This document shows, in pieces, positions 1-6,993 of a stretch of DNA of 64,000 bases. Below the pieces are notes generated by a model. It saw nothing but the letters and a program-made list of their open reading frames with translations, did not search any database and had not been told where the DNA came from. The first letter of the stretch is position 1. Each line of letters begins with the position of its first letter. Made by a program: the position numbers and the translations under genes. The DNA is from Bacteroidales bacterium (GTDB taxonomy: Bacteria; Bacteroidota; Bacteroidia; Bacteroidales; F082): positions 16,589 through 80,588 of the forward strand of contig JALNZU010000015.1 of assembly GCA_023229245.1 (NCBI GenBank), read 5' to 3'.

Positions 1-1
1 G

Positions 2-406
2 CCTGACAGGAGTGGATTCCGGTTTCCAGAAGCAATTCGTATTCCATTTTCCGATCTGCTGAATCCGTCTTATAAAAAATTATTAAAAGAATCGGATAAA
101 AAAATTATACTGTACAGCTATAGCTCTTCTTTATCCGATCAGGCATGGTTGCTACTCAGTCGGGAAGGTGTTCAGAACTTGTTTGTGCTGAAAGGTGGAT
201 TGAACGGCTTTTTTGAAACCTATTTTACCGATAAACCTCATGCAACACCAAAAGACGAAATGCAACAATTTCGGGACAGATTTATAGAAGAAGCTCATAC
301 TGCTTTCAAAACCGGGCAAGCTGCCGAGAAAGCAATAATTAAAAAATCACCTGTAACAACTATAGTAGAAATTGAAGCCCCGCCTGCCGGGCAAGGTGGA
401 TGTTAG
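2..406 (+). CDS. rhodanese-like domain protein (5' end outside window)
   Basis: The reading frame is open from the first bases, so the gene is cut by the window edge. The visible part looks like the second half of a rhodanese fold: an 'EAIRIPFSDL' stretch, the strand 'KKIILYSYSS', then 'LLSREGVQNLFVLKGG'. In active sulfurtransferases the loop after 'IILY' begins with the catalytic cysteine. Here that place holds serines, so the domain is probably not a classical sulfurtransferase. The only cysteine in the visible part is the last residue, in a Gly-Gly-Cys tail. The next gene, 23 bases downstream, is another rhodanese-like protein with the same tail, so the two probably form an operon. Product class is fairly sure; function is unknown. 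Confidence 0.7.
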   Translation, partial: PDRSGFRFPEAIRIPFSDLLNPSYKKLLKESDKKIILYSYSSSLSDQAWLLLSREGVQNLFVLKGGLNGFFETYFTDKPHATPKDEMQQFRDRFIEEAHTAFKTGQAAEKAIIKKSPVTTIVEIEAPPAGQGGC

Positions 407-429
407 AAATACATAAATATTGAAGAACC

Positions 430-1041
430 ATGGAAAGACATAATGATAAGATGCTCAACAATGCCGCCTTGCTTTTTTTAGTGGCAGCAATAGGTATTAT
501 ACTGATCCAATGGATGATGTCGCCAACCTATAAAAATACTACAGCACATGTACATGCTGCTATGTTGTCAGATGATATGCTGCTTTTGCCATATCAGTTG
601 AAACAAATGTATGACGATGGAAGCATAGCTGATTATACCCTGGTATATCTTGGTGATCAAGAATCTGAAATACCCGGATTTCAAAATCAGCTTGCAGTGC
701 CTCTTGCCGATCTGCTGATGAAAAAAAATCTCAACGCCTTAAAAGCACAAAAGCAATTGATAGTATTAGGCGATGAGGAAACACAAGCAATGATAGCCGC
801 TCAGCTATTAGTTGCTCAAGGAATAGAAAACATACAGGTGGCAGCACTTGATCGTGATTTTCTGATCAACGAAACCTTGTCAGGACTGGCTCCCGACAAA
901 TACGAAAGCCATGATGAGAAAGCAGGTTTCAATTATGTGCTTTTCTTTAAAAACGAATCGGATGGTACAGCAAAACGCAAATCAAATGCAATCCTGCCCG
1001 ACACACAAATAGAAATAAAACCTATAGCAGGTGGTTGTTAA
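430..1041 (+). CDS. membrane-anchored rhodanese-like protein
   Basis: This 203-residue protein has one N-terminal membrane segment (about residues 10-30) followed by a rhodanese-like layout: 'DYTLVYLGD', 'NQLAVPLADLL', 'QKQLIVLGDEETQAMIAAQLL', then 'GIENIQVAA'. The catalytic-cysteine loop is replaced by 'LGDEET', so ordinary thiosulfate transfer is unlikely. The protein ends in Ala-Gly-Gly-Cys, like the gene just upstream. With the upstream partner it may make a cell-envelope pair, one member soluble or exported and one anchored. A strong hairpin terminator lies about 90 bases downstream. The fold call rests on pattern only, so confidence is moderate. Confidence 0.6.
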   Translation: MERHNDKMLNNAALLFLVAAIGIILIQWMMSPTYKNTTAHVHAAMLSDDMLLLPYQLKQMYDDGSIADYTLVYLGDQESEIPGFQNQLAVPLADLLMKKNLNALKAQKQLIVLGDEETQAMIAAQLLVAQGIENIQVAALDRDFLINETLSGLAPDKYESHDEKAGFNYVLFFKNESDGTAKRKSNAILPDTQIEIKPIAGGC

Positions 1042-1128
1042 TCAAGCATACTGATTATCAATACTACGCTTGGTTATTAATCTCGTTTATACACCTATAA
1101 AAGTATGTAATAGGCTATAAATTAAAAC

Positions 1129-1157
1129 AAAAAAGCGGCTTTACGAGCCGCTTTTTT
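1129..1157. terminator. bidirectional hairpin terminator
   Basis: AAAAGCGGCT (1131-1140), a 5-base loop and AGCCGCTTTTTT form a GC-rich hairpin with an A run before it and a T run after it. It sits between the converging rhodanese pair (plus) and dps (minus), so it can stop transcription from both sides. Confidence 0.85.
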
Positions 1158-1174
1158 GCATGATTTTGTAAGGA

Positions 1175-1651
1175 TTATCTTTGCATCCATGCGTTCAGCA
1201 TCCAGATTGTTTTTTCCTGTTCACGTATATAATCGCTCATCAGGGCTGTGGTACCTTCGTCATCAGCCTCGCCGGCCAATTCAATCAGTTCGCGCTCGGA
1301 AGCTATCAATTTCTGAAACACTTCCAACACATGAGCTACTGTATCACGACCGTTACTAATATTCTTCATCTCTTCAATACCCGATAATTTGATGTATTCG
1401 CTATATGCATGAACCGGAGTTTGGCCTAAGGTAAGAATACGCTCGGCTAACTCATCAATTTTATCGGCAAGGTCGTCATAGATTTCTTCAAATTTTTCGT
1501 GCAGCACAAAAAAGCCTTCACCTTGTATGTTCCAATGAAAACCTCTTACATTCATGTAGAAGATAGAAAAATCGGCTAATAGCACATTCAGTTTTTCAAC
1601 AATCTTGTTTACTTTATTGGTATCTAATCCAATTTTATTTTTTGTTGCCAT
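1175..1651 (-). CDS. dps: Dps family ferritin-like DNA-protection protein
   Basis: Dps dodecamers oxidise Fe(II) with hydrogen peroxide and store the iron, which limits Fenton damage to DNA. The 158-residue length is usual. The intersubunit ferroxidase ligands are in register with E. coli Dps (His51, His63, Asp67, Asp78, Glu82), here His39, His51, Glu55, Asp66 and Glu70, around 'GFHW' and 'DELAERI'. The gene lies 80 bases downstream of the peroxiredoxin on the same strand, and oxyR is divergent beyond that, so membership in a peroxide regulon is likely. The N-terminal tail is short (MATKNK). Confidence 0.95.
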   Translation of the reverse strand: MATKNKIGLDTNKVNKIVEKLNVLLADFSIFYMNVRGFHWNIQGEGFFVLHEKFEEIYDDLADKIDELAERILTLGQTPVHAYSEYIKLSGIEEMKNISNGRDTVAHVLEVFQKLIASERELIELAGEADDEGTTALMSDYIREQEKTIWMLNAWMQR

Positions 1652-1683
1652 TTGTAATTTTTTTAAGATTAAAAAGAGTTTAA

Positions 1684-1713
1684 AAGGCAGTATCGCATCA
1701 ATCGAACTGCCTT
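1684..1713 (-). terminator. hairpin between peroxiredoxin and dps
   Basis: AAGGCAGT (1684-1691) and ACTGCCTT (1706-1713) form a perfect 8-bp stem with a 14-base loop. On the minus strand the hairpin follows the peroxiredoxin stop and is itself followed by a broken T-rich stretch. It may partly end peroxiredoxin transcripts before dps. The T run is not continuous, so termination strength is uncertain. Confidence 0.5.
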
Positions 1714-1731
1714 ATCAGGTTTATTAAAATT

Positions 1732-2376
1732 TTATACTTGCTTTTTAGCGAGATAGAAGTCAATCATTTCGTAGTCCGATTTCATTCTTTCTTCCATTTC
1801 CTCTACTGTTTTTGGTGGAGGAACTATGGCCTTATCGCCTGGTCTCCAATCCAACGGGAGAGCTACCTTATGTTCGTCAGATACTTGCAGGGCCTGTAAA
1901 GCACGGATGATCTCATCCATATTACGGCCTACATTCAGTGGATAATACATAATCAAGCGAATCTTTCCTACCGGATCAATAAAGAAAACAGCACGAACAG
2001 CAGCCGTTTCGCTTTCACCCGGTTGTAGCATACCATACAACTTAGACACTTTCATGTCAATATCGGCTATGATGGGAAAACGCATCATAACACCTAATTT
2101 TTCGTGTACATTGTTAACCCAGGCAATATGCGAATGAATACTGTCAATACTCAAACCGATCAACTTGGTATTCATCTTGGTAAACTCTTCTTCGCGAAGA
2201 GCAAAACCCGACATTTCGGTAGTACATACAGGAGTGAAATCGGCCGGATGGGAAAATAAAATAGTCCAACTGCCTTTGATAAATTCCGAAAACTGAATCT
2301 CTCCTCTGGTTGTCATCGCTTTAAAATCAGGTGCCATATCACCAATCCTTGGCATCACATTCATTTCTTGTTCCAT
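1732..2376 (-). CDS. 1-Cys peroxiredoxin (Prx6-like)
   Basis: The enzyme reduces hydrogen peroxide and alkyl hydroperoxides. The peroxidatic loop 'HPADFTPVCTTEM' carries the only cysteine in the 214 residues, so there is no resolving cysteine and the protein should work as a 1-Cys enzyme. The long C-terminal dimerisation arm ('IVPPPKTVEEMEERM') is typical of the Prx6 group. A shorter start at residue 6 is possible. The promoter upstream matches the Bacteroidota consensus closely (see 2419-2449) and faces oxyR, which points to OxyR control. Confidence 0.93.
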   Translation of the reverse strand: MEQEMNVMPRIGDMAPDFKAMTTRGEIQFSEFIKGSWTILFSHPADFTPVCTTEMSGFALREEEFTKMNTKLIGLSIDSIHSHIAWVNNVHEKLGVMMRFPIIADIDMKVSKLYGMLQPGESETAAVRAVFFIDPVGKIRLIMYYPLNVGRNMDEIIRALQALQVSDEHKVALPLDWRPGDKAIVPPPKTVEEMEERMKSDYEMIDFYLAKKQV

Positions 2377-2418
2377 AATTTCAACTTTAATTTGTTAAAT
2401 ATTTGTTAAATACATCTG

Positions 2419-2449
2419 CAAAGATAAGGTATATAATATATTTGTCAAA
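2419..2449 (-). promoter_or_regulatory. peroxiredoxin promoter in the oxyR divergent region
   Basis: On the minus strand TTTG (2449-2446), a 19-base spacer and TATCTTTG (2426-2419) match the Bacteroidota sigma-ABfr promoter pattern. A plus-strand TATATTTG at 2437-2444, suitable as the oxyR -7 box, lies inside the spacer. The two divergent promoters therefore overlap and RNA polymerase cannot use both at once. No clear -33 box is seen for oxyR. Confidence 0.7.
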
Positions 2450-2492
2450 TCAATAATTCTTAAAGGATCATAAATAAAATCTATAACTTTTG

Positions 2493-3434
2493 ATGTTTAC
2501 TTTAATTCAGTTGGAATACATAGTTGCCATTGACAGCTACAAAAGTTTTGGCAAGGCAGCCGAACATTGTTTTGTTACACAGCCTACGCTTAGCATGCAG
2601 GTTAAGAAAATGGAAGACTATCTTGGAATAAAAATATTTGATCGAAGCAAACAACCGGTATTGACAACCGAATTAGGCGCAACGATTATTACTCAGGCCA
2701 GAAAAGTATTAGCCGAAGCCGATCGGATAAAAGATATAGTTGACAAGGCAACCGGTGATATTGCCGGAACCTTGCATATGGGTATCATACCTACTCTGGG
2801 ACCTTATTTGTTACCGCTTTTTGCCGGAAATTTTAAAAAGAAATATCCAAAAGTCAATTTGTATATCGAAGAACTGATCACCGAACAAATTGTGATTAAA
2901 ATTAAAAACGGACAACTTGATGCGGGTGTTTTTGTAACTCCGTATGACGATCCGGCCATCATTGAACGGGCTTTGTTTTATGAGGAGATGCTTGTTTATG
3001 CACATCATGATCATCCCATGCTTCGTAAGAACACTATCCGGGTACCTGACATGAAGCTGAATGATATTTGGTTGTTAAACGACGGTCATTGTTTCCGAAG
3101 TCAGGTTATAAATCTATGCGATATTCAACCCGATAGCCGTCAGGAATTGCCATATGAATTGGAAGGAGGTTCGCTTGAAACTTTGATGCGCATTATCCGA
3201 CGTGAAGGAGGCTATACCGTCATACCCGAACTAGTGGTTAACGATATGGCAGGTGAGGAATTGGATAATGTGGTACGGTTTGAAGGAAGTAAACCGGTTA
3301 GAGAAGTGAGCTTGTGCTATTCTAAAAACTATCTCAAACAAAACCTGCTGCAACTTATAGAAGGGGAAATAAAATCTTCCGTACATCCTTCTATGTTGGA
3401 CGCCTCCAAAGGTGATCTGGTTTTATGGCGATAA
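2493..3434 (+). CDS. oxyR: OxyR, LysR-family peroxide sensor
   Basis: An N-terminal winged helix-turn-helix (about residues 1-60, 'SFGKAAEHCFVTQPTLSMQ') is followed by a periplasmic-binding-like sensor domain. The redox pair is present: 'GHCFRSQVINLC' gives Cys200 and Cys209, with the same nine-residue spacing as Cys199/Cys208 of E. coli OxyR. I start at the ATG at 2493; an in-frame TTG lies just before it. The gene faces peroxiredoxin and dps on the other strand, the usual OxyR targets. Likely role: peroxide-triggered activation of those genes. Confidence 0.93.
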   Translation: MFTLIQLEYIVAIDSYKSFGKAAEHCFVTQPTLSMQVKKMEDYLGIKIFDRSKQPVLTTELGATIITQARKVLAEADRIKDIVDKATGDIAGTLHMGIIPTLGPYLLPLFAGNFKKKYPKVNLYIEELITEQIVIKIKNGQLDAGVFVTPYDDPAIIERALFYEEMLVYAHHDHPMLRKNTIRVPDMKLNDIWLLNDGHCFRSQVINLCDIQPDSRQELPYELEGGSLETLMRIIRREGGYTVIPELVVNDMAGEELDNVVRFEGSKPVREVSLCYSKNYLKQNLLQLIEGEIKSSVHPSMLDASKGDLVLWR

Positions 3435-3438
3435 CAAC

Positions 3439-4722
3439 CTATAGTTTGATCAATTTAAGAGTTTGCATGCGTTTGGTGTCGTCTGTAAGTTGTAGGAAAT
3501 AGAATCCCGGACGCAGATGATACAGGTCTAATTCAAACCGCTGTGTTCCGGTATCCAAATAAACTAGTTGAGTAAACAATTTACTTCCGCTGAGGTCAAA
3601 CACTGATACCTGAACTTTCCCACTCACATACCCATCATATTCAACAGCAGCTTGATACTGTACAGGATTCGGAATAATGGAAGCCAATAAGCTTGGTGAA
3701 TAATAAACAGGCAGATCAAGGGTCTTATCCACATAGATCTGCATACTCACTGGCAGGTGATCCGACATATAAAAAAGTGCATCAGCCATTTCTTGCGATA
3801 CAACAGCATTTTGCGGCATACCGTTGATAGTAGCTTTAAAACGTTGCCCATCCTGCCCAATAGCCTTATAGGTCTCTTGTATATACCGCATATCTTTTGT
3901 ACCAAAACGTACCTCATCGGAAATCATGATCAGATCAAAACGATCATCCATGCCACCACCCGCTTTACAATTTCCTCCGGCTACATTAGTAGACTGGGTA
4001 TGTATGGTTGCATAGAAACTATTATTGTTCCAATCACCAATTTGTCCGATAGGGTCGAAGAATCGCATATTGGGATTCTCATAATTCAGCATCAGCTGAA
4101 ACCCTTGTTCAAAGCCGGTATAAAAGTTAAAATCACCCATAAACAACACATTGCTGTGTTCGTAACGCGTCTCAAGGAATCTCAATGTGTTTTCAACCAT
4201 AATTTTCCGTGTATTAGCCTCTGAGGTTCCTTGTCCGGCTTTCAGATGACACACTGCACACACCAAAAATGCGGTATCTCCATACGAAAGATCGTCCGAG
4301 TTATAATACAACTCATACACATCTATATCACGTATATAGGTTTGAGCCGTGTATTGAGCTTTCAGACTCAGTTTACGGCTGTTGTAATACAACATATTCA
4401 CTATGGTTGAATTGCTGATATTACTTGATGCAGCCCGTTGAAAACTTTTTGATGGCAGCGCTTCACCTAACTTCTCAAGCAGATGATCGTGTATAGCTTC
4501 ATTCTTTGAAAGCTCATTGACCGTAAATACATCTGGACGTAGCTCACGTAAAATAGTCTGTAAATAAGGGTCTTTCATCTCCAGACTGTTGTTGCTGTTA
4601 TTGCAAAAACCGGTAACCTGACCATAATACAACAGATTATATTGCATAATAGTAAGGGTATCCTGTGCGTATAAGCTAGCCCACCACAACATCAGGAAAA
4701 TGCTTAAAAAACGTCGCATCAT
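3439..4722 (-). CDS. secreted endonuclease/exonuclease/phosphatase-family protein with T9SS sorting domain
   Basis: Signal peptide (residues 1-19, ending SLYAQ), then an EEP-fold domain. Visible core motifs are 'TIMQYNLLYYG' (Asn), 'DVFTVNEL' (Glu), 'NVLFMGDFNFYTG' (Asp-Phe-Asn), 'MDDRFDLIMIS' and 'YMSDHLPVSMQI' (Asp-His), the set used for metal-dependent phosphodiester hydrolysis. The last 85 residues, from 'SIIPNPV', form a type A T9SS C-terminal domain ending in Lys-Leu-Ile-Lys-Leu, so the protein should pass the outer membrane and be released or surface bound. The substrate could be extracellular nucleic acid or a phospholipid; the sequence does not decide. Confidence 0.87.
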   Translation of the reverse strand: MMRRFLSIFLMLWWASLYAQDTLTIMQYNLLYYGQVTGFCNNSNNSLEMKDPYLQTILRELRPDVFTVNELSKNEAIHDHLLEKLGEALPSKSFQRAASSNISNSTIVNMLYYNSRKLSLKAQYTAQTYIRDIDVYELYYNSDDLSYGDTAFLVCAVCHLKAGQGTSEANTRKIMVENTLRFLETRYEHSNVLFMGDFNFYTGFEQGFQLMLNYENPNMRFFDPIGQIGDWNNNSFYATIHTQSTNVAGGNCKAGGGMDDRFDLIMISDEVRFGTKDMRYIQETYKAIGQDGQRFKATINGMPQNAVVSQEMADALFYMSDHLPVSMQIYVDKTLDLPVYYSPSLLASIIPNPVQYQAAVEYDGYVSGKVQVSVFDLSGSKLFTQLVYLDTGTQRFELDLYHLRPGFYFLQLTDDTKRMQTLKLIKL

Positions 4723-4830
4723 ACTGTATTTGTAACAAAATTAAACAAATATTATTGGAGATAGTGTATGCATTTCCAGATTACGACTACTATATTTGCC
4801 AACTTAAGCTTGTTTATAACCTAAAGCAGC

Positions 4831-5448
4831 ATGACTGATATGCAGGTAAAATATCCATTGATTGAATCAATCAGATTGGCTGACGGCAGATTTTATCTGT
4901 TAAAACTGCATGAAGATCGCATACGCAAAGCAAGATATCATTTATTTGATAATCAAGATGATTTCTCATTATCGGATTATTTTCAACAATGGAACATGCC
5001 CTCAAAGGGACTTTTTAAATGCCGGATTGAATATGGGCTCAGTTTTGCTCCACCTGTTTTCATTCCCTACCAATACCAGATTCCAGATTCCATAAAATTA
5101 GTTCATGCTTCTCAGATAGATTATTCTTTTAAATACTCCGACAGAAGTATTATTCAACAGCTTAAAGCATCCGCTGCTGATCATGACGATATTTTGATTG
5201 TCATCAATGGCCTGATCACCGACAGTTCGTACTGTAATATTTTATTCTCCCATCACGGAAGCTGGGTCACACCTGCTACGCCATTGCTTGCTGGTGTTCA
5301 ACGCGAGTATCTGCTGCGTCGTGGAATAATTAAAACAGCAGCTATTGATGTAGATTCGCTACATACTTTTGAGTCATTTAAGCTGATCAATGCCATGATA
5401 CCGTTTGAACAAGCTATTGAGCTCCCTATAAAGCTGATCATCCGATAA
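4831..5448 (+). CDS. aminotransferase class IV family protein
   Basis: At 205 residues this resembles the short PabC-like class IV PLP enzymes of Bacteroidota. The PLP lysine is probably in 'DYSFKYSDR', and 'NGLITDSSYCNI' matches the 'E/D-x-S-x-x-N' loop after it. It could be an aminodeoxychorismate lyase (folate) or a small branched-chain aminotransferase homologue. It is shorter than most of the family (about 270-300 residues), mostly in the N-terminal domain. The next gene, comF-like, follows after 84 bases on the same strand. Confidence 0.78.
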   Translation: MTDMQVKYPLIESIRLADGRFYLLKLHEDRIRKARYHLFDNQDDFSLSDYFQQWNMPSKGLFKCRIEYGLSFAPPVFIPYQYQIPDSIKLVHASQIDYSFKYSDRSIIQQLKASAADHDDILIVINGLITDSSYCNILFSHHGSWVTPATPLLAGVQREYLLRRGIIKTAAIDVDSLHTFESFKLINAMIPFEQAIELPIKLIIR

Positions 5449-5532
5449 GATTTATAGCTCTAAGCCATCGTTTGAGGTAGATAGTCGTACAGGAAAATAA
5501 ACTACATTTGTAGTACTCAACATGCCTGTTTC

Positions 5533-6222
5533 ATGAATGCACTACAAGGTCTGATCGGGTTGTTTTTTCCGGATGTTTGTCTGGCTTGTGGTTCTTTACT
5601 CACACGAGGAGAATCATCCGTATGTCTTTCGTGCAATTTCCTGATGCCAAAAACGGCGTATGAAACCATACCCGACAATCCTGTAGCACGTATTTTCTGG
5701 GGGCGTGTCCCATTGCATGCAGCCAGTGCATGTTATTTTTTCGCAAAAAAAGGGCGCATACAGCCACTCATTCACAGCTTGAAATATCGTTCCAATAAAG
5801 GGATCGGTTTGTATCTCGGACAACAACTTGGTACCTCACTCATAGAAGCGCCATTATATCAGGATGTTCAACTGATAGTTCCGGTTCCGCTCCATCCTAA
5901 AAAGAAACATATCAGAGGATATAATCAGGCAGAAGTGATAGCCAATGGGATGGCAAAAGTGATGAAGCTACCGGTAGTTACAGATAATCTGATACGAAGT
6001 GTTGCCACCGAAACTCAAACGAAAAAATCGAGAGATGAGCGCTGGCAAAACGTAAAAAATATTTTTACAGTGACCAATCCATCCCAATTCACCAACAGTC
6101 ATGTATTATTGGTTGATGATGTGATCACTACCGGAAGTACTATAGAAGCATGCGTAACCACCTTGTTGGAAGCCACTCATTTGAAAGTAAGTGTAGCTAC
6201 CGTAGCTTGTGCCACAGTATAA
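5533..6222 (+). CDS. ComF family phosphoribosyltransferase-like protein
   Basis: A four-cysteine zinc motif near the N terminus ('CLACG' and 'CLSC', about residues 16-36) is followed by a type I phosphoribosyltransferase domain. The PRPP loop is 'VLLVDDVITTGST' near residue 195. 'IVPVPLHPKKKHIRGYNQAEVIA' is the ComF signature. Homologues (ComFC, GntX) assist DNA uptake or repair in other bacteria, but the enzymatic substrate is not established. The length of 229 residues is normal. Confidence 0.9.
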   Translation: MNALQGLIGLFFPDVCLACGSLLTRGESSVCLSCNFLMPKTAYETIPDNPVARIFWGRVPLHAASACYFFAKKGRIQPLIHSLKYRSNKGIGLYLGQQLGTSLIEAPLYQDVQLIVPVPLHPKKKHIRGYNQAEVIANGMAKVMKLPVVTDNLIRSVATETQTKKSRDERWQNVKNIFTVTNPSQFTNSHVLLVDDVITTGSTIEACVTTLLEATHLKVSVATVACATV

Positions 6223-6273
6223 CAGCATATTGTTTAATAATCATCCAATTAAACCACTTTTACACGAACAGAC

Positions 6274-6789
6274 ATGAAAGAATATCAACTGCAAATCCTG
6301 CTTTCGGTCATCATTCTAGTAGCTTTGGCCGGTATAAAATTATTTTTACAACATTTCACCAACAGAATTTTAACTTCTTTGCAGTTAGCTTCTGAGCGCA
6401 AACGCATCATCTCGAAGATCATTAATTTCTTTATCATTGTGTTAGCTATAGTCCTGCTCACCGGTGTATGGGGTGTTGATTCACAACGACTTATAATATT
6501 CATTACCTCTTCACTCACTATATTAGGTGTTGCTTTTGTGGCTCAATGGTCTATCCTATCGAATATCACCTCCAGCCTGATATTGTTTTTCAACCATCCC
6601 ATTCGCATAGGAGGACCTATAAAAATTCTCGATAAAGATTATCCTTTAGAAGGTATAGTAGAAAATATTTCGATGTTCTTCTTGTACATCAAAACAGCTG
6701 ATGGAAAGTTGGTAAGTATTCCCAACACGGTTTTGTTGCAGAAAATTATTGCACTTGACCCAACATATACCAAAAAGACAAAAGAATAA
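6274..6789 (+). CDS. small MscS-like membrane protein
   Basis: Three hydrophobic segments (about 8-27, 44-66 and 75-98) are followed by a short beta domain. 'FNHPIRIGGPIKI' and 'DGKLVSIPNTVL' are the MscS signatures for the pore-following beta domain. At 171 residues it lacks the C-terminal cage of full MscS, so it is a minimal form. Likely role: an osmotic safety channel or a relative in the inner membrane. Confidence 0.85.
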   Translation: MKEYQLQILLSVIILVALAGIKLFLQHFTNRILTSLQLASERKRIISKIINFFIIVLAIVLLTGVWGVDSQRLIIFITSSLTILGVAFVAQWSILSNITSSLILFFNHPIRIGGPIKILDKDYPLEGIVENISMFFLYIKTADGKLVSIPNTVLLQKIIALDPTYTKKTKE

Positions 6790-6858
6790 GCCTTTGGCAT
6801 AATGCAGCCTTAGATTGATGAATTAAAGACGTATTTTTACGGAAAAATATTTATTCTA

Positions 6859-6993
6859 ATGAAGAAGTCCATACACCTTCGTAAGCATATCCTGATATAT
6901 GTAAGAAAATGTATGGAAAAGCAAAGCAATTTCATCAGCTTTAATTTTGAAACTGCTTTACACACAAGTTATTATAAAATTTTATACGGATGA
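6859..6993 (+). CDS. possible 44-residue ORF overlapping the start of the S46 peptidase
   Basis: An ATG at 6859 opens a 44-codon frame rich in Lys, Arg and aromatic residues. Its TGA overlaps the peptidase start codon (ATGA). The peptidase has no clear separate ribosome site, so translational coupling would make sense, but the sequence resembles no family I know. It may be a chance frame in a 200-bp gap. Confidence 0.25.
   Translation: MKKSIHLRKHILIYVRKCMEKQSNFISFNFETALHTSYYKILYG

Noticed and set aside
3725..3733. Exact DnaA box TTATCCACA (also as TGTGGATAA near 7673 and 24250)
   Set aside because: Each lies alone inside a coding gene. They show that single DnaA words occur by chance here and are not used as origin evidence.
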